Origin: Syntrophotaleaceae bacterium
GTDB lineage: Bacteria; Desulfobacterota; Desulfuromonadia; Desulfuromonadales; Syntrophotaleaceae
Direction: 5' to 3'
Assembly (NCBI GenBank): GCA_041390365.1
Contig: JAWKQB010000001.1
Span: 186,001 to 250,000 of the forward strand
Length of the DNA stretch: 64,000 bases
Part shown: positions 9,171 through 16,810 of the stretch, piece by piece
Numbering within the stretch: the stretch's first letter is position 1
Layout of the letters: each line of letters begins with the position of its first letter
Translations under genes and position numbers: made by a program
The notes under the pieces: model-generated
Database searches by the model: none
What the model was told of the DNA's origin: nothing
Seen by the model: only the letters and a program-made list of their open reading frames with translations

Positions 9171-9565
9171 TGGACATCCCCGTTCGCAGCAAAAATAACG
9201 AATTGAATCTCACCCCGCTGATCGACATCGTTTTCCTGCTGCTGGTTTTCTTCCTGCTGACCACGCATTTCATTGAAGAGGACGGTATCGGGGTCCGACT
9301 GCCTTCGGCATCGAGCGTGACCACCCGGGACCGCAACGAGGTGGCGGTGGCCATTACCCGCGATGGGGACCTGTTTGTCGGAGGGGAGCGTCTGCGGTTG
9401 GAGGGATTGGCTGCCAAGTTGCGCACGGTGATCAGGGACGACACGACGGTGATCATTCGCGGCGATCGGGATGTCAACCTGCAACTGGCTGTTTCCGTAA
9501 TGGAAATGGCCAAAAAAGCAGGTGCCGAACGGCTGGTGGTGGCCACTTTGCAGGAAGGTGGTTGA
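9170..9565 (+). CDS. exbD: ExbD/TolR-family stator protein
   Basis: The 131-residue protein has a short cytoplasmic head (NELNLTPLIDIVFLLLVFF) with the membrane Asp of the family in LIDIVF, one transmembrane helix and a periplasmic ExbD domain ending near VVATLQEGG. It is the partner of the ExbB encoded just upstream, and tonB starts four bases downstream. Confidence 0.93.
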   Translation: MDIPVRSKNNELNLTPLIDIVFLLLVFFLLTTHFIEEDGIGVRLPSASSVTTRDRNEVAVAITRDGDLFVGGERLRLEGLAAKLRTVIRDDTTVIIRGDRDVNLQLAVSVMEMAKKAGAERLVVATLQEGG

Positions 9566-9569
9566 AACC

Positions 9570-10283
9570 ATGACCCAAAGGGAAACCCTGTCCCTGGCCG
9601 GATCGATACTCGTGCACCTCGCAGTGGTGTTCTTTCTCGGCGCCAGCCTGGTTTCGCCGCCGCGAATACTGAACAGGGTCGAGATCGATCTCGAGGGGGC
9701 AAAGAGCCCTGAAAGCGACCCGGGAGCGCAGGTGCCGACACCCTCGAAAGCGCCTCCCATGCCCCAGGCGACAGCGCTTCCCACCAGCACCGTGGTGCCG
9801 CTGAAAATCTCCCGGCCACAGGAGGTTGCTCCAGCCCCATTGCCGGTCGAGCCGGACGGCGTTCTGGCAGCTCCGGATCCGACCGCGCTGCCCGGTCCCC
9901 CGGCCGTGGCCATGATCAACCCGAGCCTGCCGGCCTCCCCGGCCGGAGGCGCAGCCGGGTCGGGCCAGGGCAAGGCCGGAAGCGGGCGGGGGTCGGCTCT
10001 TGAAGGCTATTATGCAGCCGTCAGACAGAGGGTCGATGATGCCAAACAGTACCCCCAGATGGCCCAGCAGCGCCGCATTCAGGGGCAGGTCGTGGTGGCC
10101 TTCGGCCTGACTCTGGATGGTCACCTGACAGGCGACCCAAAACTGGTGAAGAGCTGCGGCTATGGGCTGCTGGACAGCGCGGCTCTACGCGCCGTGCGCC
10201 GCGGCGCTCCCTATCCGCAATTTCCCGGAAAGGCTGAGGATCTCAAGGATATGGAAGTCGAGGTGACTTTCGTTTTGCGATGA
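9570..10283 (+). CDS. tonB: TonB-family energy transducer
   Basis: The 237-residue protein has an N-terminal membrane anchor (about 8-28), a long Pro/Ala-rich periplasmic linker (about 45-135) and a C-terminal TonB domain (YPQMAQQRRIQGQVVVAFGL... AALRAVRRGAPYPQFP). TonB carries proton-motive energy from ExbB/ExbD to outer-membrane receptors. No TonB-dependent receptor gene is nearby, so its client must be elsewhere. It is last in the operon. Confidence 0.92.
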   Translation: MTQRETLSLAGSILVHLAVVFFLGASLVSPPRILNRVEIDLEGAKSPESDPGAQVPTPSKAPPMPQATALPTSTVVPLKISRPQEVAPAPLPVEPDGVLAAPDPTALPGPPAVAMINPSLPASPAGGAAGSGQGKAGSGRGSALEGYYAAVRQRVDDAKQYPQMAQQRRIQGQVVVAFGLTLDGHLTGDPKLVKSCGYGLLDSAALRAVRRGAPYPQFPGKAEDLKDMEVEVTFVLR

Positions 10284-10330
10284 AACAAGGGTTTGGATTC
10301 TCTTTCGCCTTCGACTTCATCAACGCCAGG

Positions 10331-10513
10331 ACGCCAAGGCGCCAAGGCGCAAAGAAAACAGTAATGCCTTGAATAATCGTCATTCCCGAAGAGATTCTGA
10401 TCGGGAATCAGTCTTTAACTGAATGAGATCCTGGATTCCCGATTTTAGCAGTCGGGGATGACAATCTTCTGATCGCTTTTCCCCCTTGCGCCTTGGCGCC
10501 TTCGCGTCTTTGC
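10331..10513. repeat. Nested intergenic quasi-palindromes
   Basis: The outer arms (10331-10354 and 10485-10513) are built from GCCAAGGCG/CGCCTTGGC words. Between them is a separate inverted-repeat unit with ATTCCC...GGGAAT arms: GTCATTCCCGA at 10379, TCGGGAATC at 10401, GGATTCCCGA at 10433 and TCGGGGATGAC at 10452. The inner unit resembles the widespread ATTCCC/GGGAAT repeats. It looks like one element nested inside another. It occupies most of the gap between tonB and the terminator. Confidence 0.75.
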
Positions 10514-10541
10514 ATCAAGCTTTGAAAAGCGGTGGAAATTT

Positions 10542-10581
10542 AAAGACCCCGGCCGGAATATTTTCCCGGCCGGGGTCTTTT
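10542..10581. terminator. Bidirectional terminator between tonB and the KamA-family gene
   Basis: A 15-bp GC-rich stem (10542-10556 with 10566-10580) has A-rich and T-rich flanks on both sides. It can stop both convergent transcripts. Confidence 0.9.
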
Positions 10582-10600
10582 GTCACATGATCCTTGATCG

Positions 10601-11716
10601 TCAGGCACAGGCCCGGTCAGACTGGTTTTCCGGATAGTCGTCGAGCCAGTAGCCTTCCGGATTGCGTTCGCAGGCGATGACCTCGCCCGGACTCTGGTCC
10701 GGATCGGCAGGACGATGGTAGCGGAAAAAGACCTGCTCCTCGGTCAGGCCGACGACCTCCACTTTTCCGGTCGCATGAGACATGGCATAACGGCAGCGCC
10801 GCGCCAGTCCCGAACAGTTGCTGATAGCAGCCGCGAAGATTCCGTATCCCTCCTCTACCGGCACTGTGTAGGCGGCATTGCCCTTGGTGGGCCGGCACTG
10901 GAATACATAGTAGGGGGCGACGCCCATGTAGGAGAGCCGGTTGAAAAGTTCACTCAGGATCTCCGGATCGTCGTTGACACCGCGGATCAAGGGCGTCTGA
11001 TTCATGACACAGACCCCGGATTTCTGAACGAGGGTCAGGGCGCGAACCGCCTCCCGAGTCAATTCACGGGGATGGTTGAAATGGGCCATGAGGTAGATTC
11101 TACGCTCTGGCAGGCTGTAGGTCCGAAGCATGTCCAGCAGTTCCGGATCATCCAGGAAGCGGTAAGGATTGAAGGCCGGCATTTTGCTGCCGATGCGAAT
11201 GATCCGGACATGCTCGATTCCCCGCAGCTGGCGAATGATTTCGCTCAGCTTCGGCGTCGAAAGCAGGAGCGGATCGCCTCCGGTCAACAGAACATTATTG
11301 ATCTCCGGGTGTTTGCGTATGTAGGCCAGGCCTTGAGAAACATCCCGCGACACCTCTTTGTTCCCAGAGAGGAACAACCTCTTCCGGAAGCAGAAGCGGC
11401 AAAAAGCCCCGCAGACATCACTGACCAGCAGCAGGGCAGTATCCCCGTACTTATGCTCCAGGCCGGGAACCTTGGCGTACTTGTGTTCCCCCGAGGCATC
11501 CAGGTGGCCCCACTGCTGCAGTTCGTCCTGATCAGGGATGACAATCCGCCGGATTGGATCCTTAGGGTCATCCCAGTCGATCAGGGCGTTGTAGTAGGCG
11601 TTGCTGCGGAAGGCATAGCGCTCTTCCACCTGAAGCATTTTCTGCCGCTCCCTGGCCGGCAAATTCTGCAACGCATCGATCTGGGTCAGTCTGGTCAAAA
11701 ATCGGGTCTGATTCAT
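10601..11716 (-). CDS. KamA-family radical SAM aminomutase, short form
   Basis: The 371-residue protein has the radical SAM cluster motif CGAFCRFCFRKR, then GGDPLLL, which binds SAM. It belongs to the lysine 2,3-aminomutase/EpmB family. It is shorter than clostridial lysine 2,3-aminomutase. The usual PLP-lysine motif PGGGGK is not seen; SHATGKVEV near residue 310 may hold the PLP lysine. Substrates could be lysine, a protein-bound lysine as with EpmB, or another amino acid. A GGAG site precedes the ATG at 11716. It is a single gene with its own terminator. Confidence 0.82.
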   Translation of the reverse strand: MNQTRFLTRLTQIDALQNLPARERQKMLQVEERYAFRSNAYYNALIDWDDPKDPIRRIVIPDQDELQQWGHLDASGEHKYAKVPGLEHKYGDTALLLVSDVCGAFCRFCFRKRLFLSGNKEVSRDVSQGLAYIRKHPEINNVLLTGGDPLLLSTPKLSEIIRQLRGIEHVRIIRIGSKMPAFNPYRFLDDPELLDMLRTYSLPERRIYLMAHFNHPRELTREAVRALTLVQKSGVCVMNQTPLIRGVNDDPEILSELFNRLSYMGVAPYYVFQCRPTKGNAAYTVPVEEGYGIFAAAISNCSGLARRCRYAMSHATGKVEVVGLTEEQVFFRYHRPADPDQSPGEVIACERNPEGYWLDDYPENQSDRACA

Positions 11717-12510
11717 GGCAGTTCTCCTTTTTCAACATCGGCCGGCTGAAAAGGGAAAAAAATCCCGGTTTCATACCAGTAGGTGTGAAGAAGGTTTTCT
11801 TCATGTGGCTGAAATTCCGGCAGCGGAAGTTCAGTCAGCTGGCCGATCTGTCATGAATTGGCGGCGGAAAAGGGTAGATAGGGACTAGCTAGTTTTTCGG
11901 TCAAAGATGAGTGGTTGATTTCCTGAAGTGCCCGCATTTCTCGATTGTCAATAGGCAATCGATGGCAGATTCGTTCAGTGCCGCCTTTATTTAACCAACC
12001 GGTGTTTCTCAAATCTTCCGGTTAGCTGTTAAGACACTACCACAGTTTTTCCCGGATGGCAAACCAGAACGGGCTTTTGTTTTAAAATTTATGAAACGGT
12101 GTTTTTTCTGATAAACCAAGATTTTAGTAAGAAATGGTCATTCCTGGTAATTATTAGAAATTTATATACAAATGATTGCCCATTATGGTATAAAAAAAAC
12201 TGATTTTTTCGGATTCGCGTCCCACCAGGCCTACTTTTCTCAGAGGCCTTTTACTCCTCCTTTTGCAATCAGGTCGCCACACGCGTCCAACTGGCCGGTC
12301 TCCCTTCAGAGGCCGGTTTTTTTATCTCGACCATTTCCCAGATCGCTTTTCCGATTGTCTCTCAAAAGATTAAATCTATACTTTTATCGTATGGCAAGAC
12401 AGCAGGAAGATGGCCCGGTTTGAATTGGCAGAAATTTATCGTTTGCGCTATCATTCGTCCAATTGCATTCTAATCGGCAGGATTATCGCTGAAGCGGGAA
12501 AGTCAAGAAC
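11717..12510. other. 794-base gene-poor region
   Basis: This is an AT-richer stretch between divergent genes. It contains a small inverted repeat (GATTG/CAATC, 11942-11960), an A/T-rich segment at 12120-12210, and a terminator at 12290-12323 that no plus-strand gene explains. The reading frame 12172-12423 has no recognisable protein features and no ribosome site. Confidence 0.6.
12290..12323 (+). terminator. Terminator without an upstream gene
   Basis: A 7-bp stem (12290-12296 with 12311-12317, one G-T pair) is followed by seven T on the plus strand. The nearest upstream gene is on the minus strand, so it may end a small RNA or an unrecognised short transcript. Confidence 0.55.
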
Positions 12511-13317
12511 ATGAAGAAAAGACATGAACTGAAAAGCAAGCTGCAGGGTGAAACCCTGGTTCGCAAGGGTTTGATGAAAAAGCACAAAAACATTCAGCCG
12601 ATGCGGCTGGTTCCCAATCTGCATGTGATCAAGATCGGCGGCCACGGGACCATCGACTATGGCCGCGGTGTCGTTCTGCCGCTGATGGAGGAGATCGGCG
12701 AACTGTCCAAGACTCACCAGTTGTTGGTGGTGACGGGAGGGGGCGTAAGAGTTCGACATATTCTCGATATCGGCATCGACCTCGGCATGCCGACCGGCGT
12801 TCTCGCCCAGTTGGCCGGGAAAATCAGTGAGCAGAATGCCGAAATGGTAGCCCTTCTGCTCAGCCCGTGGGGAGGATCCAGGGTGGACGGGGACGATCTG
12901 CTCGAACTGCCCACACTCCTTCGTCTCGGCATTTTGCCGGTCATACATGGCACTCCTCCCTACGGCCTGTTCGAACATCCCCCCGGGATCGGCCTGATAC
13001 CGCCCCATCGCACAGATACGGGGGCCTTTCTCATGGCCGAGGTGCTGGGAGCCAAAAGCTGCATCCTGGTCAAGAATGTCGACGGCCTTTTCACCGAAAA
13101 TCCGGAGATCAATCCGCAAGCCGAATTGATCCAGGAGATTACCGCCGAGGAACTTATCGCCATGGACATGGAGGATATGGTCTTCGAGCAGAAGGTCCTC
13201 CACCTGCTGCGCGATGCCCACAACCTCAGAGAACTGCGCATCGTCAATGGGCACAAGCCCGGCAATATCGAAAAGGCGCTGCGGGGTGAAAAGGTCGGCA
13301 CCACGGTGAGGGCCTGA
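12511..13317 (+). CDS. Molybdenum storage protein-like amino acid kinase fold protein
   Basis: The 268-residue protein matches the Azotobacter MosA/MosB type. It has VIKIGGHGTID at the phosphate loop, VVTGGGVRVRHI, the segment PPYGLFEHP...IPPHRTDTGAF, VKNVDGLFTENP, and the C-terminal ALRGEKVGTTVR. Mos proteins assemble into cages that store polyoxomolybdate using ATP, and they derive from the UMP kinase fold. Only one subunit gene is present, so a homo-oligomer is implied. UMP kinase activity is unlikely. The function is inferred from family resemblance. Confidence 0.75.
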   Translation: MKKRHELKSKLQGETLVRKGLMKKHKNIQPMRLVPNLHVIKIGGHGTIDYGRGVVLPLMEEIGELSKTHQLLVVTGGGVRVRHILDIGIDLGMPTGVLAQLAGKISEQNAEMVALLLSPWGGSRVDGDDLLELPTLLRLGILPVIHGTPPYGLFEHPPGIGLIPPHRTDTGAFLMAEVLGAKSCILVKNVDGLFTENPEINPQAELIQEITAEELIAMDMEDMVFEQKVLHLLRDAHNLRELRIVNGHKPGNIEKALRGEKVGTTVRA

Positions 13318-13346
13318 TCATGCAGGAAGGTGTTTGAAACTGTATC

Positions 13347-13389
13347 TACCGCCATCAGGGCGGTACACCCGGAAAGAGGCTGAAGCCTC
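13347..13389 (+). promoter_or_regulatory. Two tandem hairpins before the 71-residue protein gene
   Basis: A perfect 7-bp stem TACCGCC/GGCGGTA (13347-13353, 13359-13365) and a 6-bp stem GAGGCT/AGCCTC (13376-13381, 13384-13389) precede the ribosome site. This could be a leader RNA or a processing structure. It does not match a riboswitch I know. Confidence 0.45.
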
Positions 13390-13405
13390 AAAAAAGGAGA
13401 AAAAC

Positions 13406-13621
13406 ATGAGCGGAAAAATTTTCTATCGGGAAAGGAGAAAGTCTGCCGAAGGTGCGAAGCAGGCGCGGTTCATGGTTGTGGCCATTGCGGACATCAATCT
13501 CAAGATGTTCGGCAAGCATCTGCGGAAGAGCGAGCTGGAAGCCATTGCCGAGGCGGTGGGGGCGGAACTGGTCGCCCTGCCGCGAGGGCCCAAACATGAA
13601 GAGGACGATGACGACGAATAG
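13406..13621 (+). CDS. Small conserved-type protein of 71 residues
   Basis: An AAAAAGGAGA site precedes the ATG. The sequence is basic in the first half (YRERRKSAEGAKQARFMVV) and has the core DINLKMFGKHLRKSELEAIAEAVGAELVAL, ending in an acidic tail EEDDDDE. No family is recognised. It probably shares a transcript with the Mos-like gene 88 bases upstream, and a terminator follows. Confidence 0.65.
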   Translation: MSGKIFYRERRKSAEGAKQARFMVVAIADINLKMFGKHLRKSELEAIAEAVGAELVALPRGPKHEEDDDDE

Positions 13622-13648
13622 GATTCGTCAACCCGGTTTGAAGGGAAG

Positions 13649-13680
13649 GGCTCCGCAGGCTGCGGGGCCTTTTCCTTTTC
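13649..13680 (+). terminator. Terminator after the Mos-like operon
   Basis: A 9-bp stem (13649-13657 with 13661-13669, one G-T pair) is followed by T-rich sequence. Confidence 0.85.
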
Positions 13681-13772
13681 ATGGAAACAGCTTTTGCAGT
13701 TGACAGGAGATGGTGGCTGGGATAATCAAAAGCCTGGTTCGAATATTCTCTTGTCCATACATCGAAGGTGTC

Positions 13773-15095
13773 ATGAACCCCTACAATTCCATCATGCTGG
13801 AAATCGCTCTCCCTGTACTCTTTCTGCTGACCGTCGAGCGCCTGGCGGTGATTCTGCTGTTGCGCACCCCGCGGCAGATCGACTGGGTGCGGCGCCACGC
13901 CTGGCTGCACCCCAATGCCATCAGCCGGGCCCGCTATCCGATGGGTTTCATAGCAGTGCTGCTGCTGCACCTGGGCTATCCCCGGCTCTGCTTCCTGTTT
14001 TTCACCTTCTGGATGATCACCGACATTACCGACGGCGACATTGCCCGCAAGTGCGGACTTCATACCGAAGAAGGGGAGACCATCGACCCGTTTTCCGACA
14101 AACTGATGTACGCGCCGATGCTGGTCTACCTTTCCTGGAGAGGCTGGCTCGCCCCGGCCCTGGTCGGTCTGTTTCTGACCTTCGATATCATCGGCCAGGT
14201 GTCCCGGCGCTTTATCAACATCAAGGCAGCCAACCTGTTCGGCAAGGCCAAGACCTTTCTGGTGGTGGTACTGCTGATCGTGGTCGGCCTGGAATGGATC
14301 TACGGACCGCTGCCCCTGCTGGGCCGCACCATTCTGCCTCTGCTCAGCATATGCACCGGTCTCGCCTTCTGCTCCACCGCCTTCAAGCTCATACCCAACT
14401 ACTGGTATGCCAACATTCTCAGTCTCATGAATCTGGTCTGTGGCCTGGGCGGCTGCTGGGTGGTGCTGGCCGGAGGTCCTCCGGTCTATGCCCTCGGTCT
14501 GGTTTTTTTCGGCCAGTTTCTCGATCTCTTCGACGGTCGGGCCGCTGAGCGGTGGGGGTCCACTCCCCGGGGGGAGATTTTTGACGATGTCGCCGACGGT
14601 ACCAGTTTCGGCCTGACCGTGGGACTGATCGTGGTTGTTTCCTTTTCCTCTCTCTGGGCAGGAGTGTGCCTCGGTGCTGTCTACGTCGCGGCGGTCATCT
14701 ATCGGCTGGTCCGGTTCGTGGTTGAAAAGCGCCGCCAGGGGGTTGTCGGCGGCGTGACCACCTTTTCCGGCATGCCTTCCCCCGCGGGAGCATTGCTGGC
14801 GGGAACCACCTGCATTCTCATCCCCAACGAAATTGCCCGGGCCATCCTCATCGTGGCGACCTCCCTGCTCATGGTTTCAAGGGTACCCTATGCTCATTTC
14901 GGCCGTGCCATTTTGCCCCACATTCCGAAAATCGTGCGGGTCCTGGCTTTAGGAGCTTTCCTGTTCCTTCTGGCCCTCGGGGTGCGGCGGGACCAGTACA
15001 CCGTGCCCCTGCTCATCGCTTTTGCCGCTGCCGCGGCTTACCTGGTTTCTCCCCTTTTCAGCATGTTTACCGGAAAACCCGGGAACCAGGCCTGA
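13773..15095 (+). CDS. Fusion of two CDP-alcohol phosphatidyltransferase domains
   Basis: The 440-residue membrane protein contains two copies of the CDP-alcohol phosphotransferase signature. The first, near residues 83-107 (DITDGDIARK... GETIDPFSDK), fits D-x2-D-G-x2-A-R-x8-G-x3-D-x3-D completely and is PgsA-like. The second, near 250-272 (DLFDGRAAERWG... FDDVADG), follows the PssA-like lead ILSLMNLVCGLGG but has Glu where the motif Arg is expected. It may make two phospholipid head-group precursors, or one domain may be inactive. ATG 13773 has a GAAGGTG site; ATG 13710 is possible but its ribosome site is too close. Confidence 0.8.
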   Translation: MNPYNSIMLEIALPVLFLLTVERLAVILLLRTPRQIDWVRRHAWLHPNAISRARYPMGFIAVLLLHLGYPRLCFLFFTFWMITDITDGDIARKCGLHTEEGETIDPFSDKLMYAPMLVYLSWRGWLAPALVGLFLTFDIIGQVSRRFINIKAANLFGKAKTFLVVVLLIVVGLEWIYGPLPLLGRTILPLLSICTGLAFCSTAFKLIPNYWYANILSLMNLVCGLGGCWVVLAGGPPVYALGLVFFGQFLDLFDGRAAERWGSTPRGEIFDDVADGTSFGLTVGLIVVVSFSSLWAGVCLGAVYVAAVIYRLVRFVVEKRRQGVVGGVTTFSGMPSPAGALLAGTTCILIPNEIARAILIVATSLLMVSRVPYAHFGRAILPHIPKIVRVLALGAFLFLLALGVRRDQYTVPLLIAFAAAAAYLVSPLFSMFTGKPGNQA

Positions 15096-15175
15096 TCTTT
15101 TCGAAATCATCCCCCGCCATGAAACAGGCCGTTCCTCCTTAAGGAAGATATGACCCTTCTGACGGGAAGATCGAT

Positions 15176-16315
15176 CTATTTCTTGCAGTGAACGACAAGT
15201 ACGGTGAGATCGTCCGGCAGGGGGGCTTCGTTGCCCGGCAGGGCAACGAGGCGCTCCACCATCTCCCTGGCGTCGGCGGCCCCTTCCAGGTGCCCGGCGA
15301 GGCGTTCGCTGGTCAACGACAATTCCGGTCGGGCATCGATCAGGCCGTCACTGTAAAGCACCAGTGTATCGCCGGCTTTCATGATCGCCGCGCCTTCCCG
15401 GAAAACCTTCTGTCCGGGCACCCCGAGGGGGAGATCCCGGGGGGAGAGGGTTTCCACCTTTCCGCCTGCCCGTCGCAAAAAAGTGAAGCCGTGGCCGCAA
15501 TCCACATAGGTCAGGCGCCGGGCGGCGGCATGCAACTGGCCAAAAAACAGGGTGACGAAACTTTCCGCGTTTTCCAGGTCTGACATCAGGGCCTGCTCGG
15601 CCAGTTCCAGGGCTTTTTTCGGCCGGTTGTGAGCCACGGACCGAAGGGAGGCCCTGACGGTAGCCATGAGCATGGCGGCAGCCAATCCTTTCCCCATCAC
15701 ATCACCCAGAATGAAGCCCCAGACGCCGAAACAAACCTCCTGCCAGTCGAAAAAATCCCCTCCCACCTGCCGGGCGGGAATGCAGCGGGCCGCGACGTCG
15801 AAACCGGGGATCTGGGGATAGGTGCGGGGCAGGAGCCTGGCCTGGATTTCGGCTGCATAGCGCAGTTCCAACTCAAACTGTAGCCGGTGCTTTTCGCTCT
15901 CCTGCAAAGCCTTTTCAGCCTTAATCCGTTCTTCCCGCTCTTCTGCTTCATGCAGGGCACGCTGGATCGCCGGGACCAGCCGGGATAGCCTGTTTTTCAG
16001 AACATAATCGGTAGCGCCGTTTTTGAGGGATTCGATCGCGGCTTCCTCTCCCAATCGTCCGGAAACAAAAATGAAGGGGAATTCGGGGTAGGACTTTCGC
16101 ACCAGTTCCAGGGCATCCATGCCATTGAAGCTGGGCAGGGCGTAATCCGCCAGAATCAGATCCAGGGGGCCATTTTCCAGCGCCGAGATGAAGTCGGCAC
16201 GGCTGAGTACGACCCGAATCTCGCAGTCGTAGCCCTCGGCGACGAGGGTTTCCTCGATCAGTTTGGCGTCGAGCGGGTCATCTTCCAGGTGAAGAATGTG
16301 CAAACGTGCGGGCAT
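15176..16315 (-). CDS. Response regulator with PP2C (SpoIIE/RsbU-type) phosphatase output
   Basis: A receiver domain (residues 1 to about 125, phospho-acceptor Asp 57 in LILADYALP) is joined through a charged helix to a SpoIIE-type phosphatase from about residue 180, with GGDFFDW, GDVMGKG and PDDLTVLVV metal-site motifs. Such proteins dephosphorylate an anti-sigma-factor antagonist to start a partner-switching cascade, but no anti-sigma partner is in the window. It is the last gene of a three-gene operon, 31 bases after the response regulator gene. ATG 16315 was chosen; a start at 16387 would overlap that gene. Confidence 0.88.
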   Translation of the reverse strand: MPARLHILHLEDDPLDAKLIEETLVAEGYDCEIRVVLSRADFISALENGPLDLILADYALPSFNGMDALELVRKSYPEFPFIFVSGRLGEEAAIESLKNGATDYVLKNRLSRLVPAIQRALHEAEEREERIKAEKALQESEKHRLQFELELRYAAEIQARLLPRTYPQIPGFDVAARCIPARQVGGDFFDWQEVCFGVWGFILGDVMGKGLAAAMLMATVRASLRSVAHNRPKKALELAEQALMSDLENAESFVTLFFGQLHAAARRLTYVDCGHGFTFLRRAGGKVETLSPRDLPLGVPGQKVFREGAAIMKAGDTLVLYSDGLIDARPELSLTSERLAGHLEGAADAREMVERLVALPGNEAPLPDDLTVLVVHCKK

Positions 16316-16346
16316 TCTATTCTGCCTTGCCCTCAAACGAGGATCA

Positions 16347-16808
16347 TCATGTGTGAGTATTCCGCAATTTTTTCGGCGGCGGTTCATTGACGATCGCCCA
16401 GAAAGCCCCGAGGTCCTTTACGGCATCGATAAAGTTGTGGAAGTTGACCGGTTTGACCACGTAGGCGTTCACCCCCAAACGGTAGCTTTCGACCATGTCC
16501 TGCTCTTCGCGGGATGAGGTGAGCACCACGACCGGAATGAATTTGAGGACGTCGTCGGTTTTGATCGTTCGCAGCACCTCGAGACCGTCCACCTTGGGGA
16601 GCTTGAGGTCGAGAAGAATGACTGCGGGGTTGCCCGGTTCGGCAGCGGCATATTTTCCGCGGGCCAGGAGGTAGTCCAGGGCCTCTTCTCCATCCTTCAC
16701 CCAGGTGACGCGGTTGGCGATGTGATGTTCGGCCAGACCTTCCATGGTCAGTTCGGCATCATGGGGGTTGTCTTCCACCAGAAGAATCCGCCTCAAATGG
16801 ACATTCAT
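16347..16808 (-). CDS. Single-domain response regulator, Rcp1-like
   Basis: The 153-residue receiver-only protein has acidic residues ED near 12-13, phospho-acceptor Asp 67 (ILLDLKLPKVDG), TSS and the KPVNFHNF segment typical of Rcp1-like regulators that partner phytochrome-type kinases. It has no output domain, so it acts by protein contact or phosphorelay to the downstream receiver-phosphatase. Its start overlaps the end of the kinase gene: ATG 16808, or TTG 16814 closer to the GGAGG site. Confidence 0.88.
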   Translation of the reverse strand: MNVHLRRILLVEDNPHDAELTMEGLAEHHIANRVTWVKDGEEALDYLLARGKYAAAEPGNPAVILLDLKLPKVDGLEVLRTIKTDDVLKFIPVVVLTSSREEQDMVESYRLGVNAYVVKPVNFHNFIDAVKDLGAFWAIVNEPPPKKLRNTHT

Positions 16809-16810
16809 TC

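Noticed and set aside
12172..12423. A plus-strand frame of 83 codons in the 11.7-12.5 kb gap
   Set aside because: No ribosome site, no recognisable motif, and a terminator structure lies inside it.
13347..13389. Known riboswitch (molybdenum cofactor or mini-ykkC type)
   Set aside because: It has two hairpins as in mini-ykkC, but the loops lack the expected ACGR bases and the layout does not match the Moco RNA.
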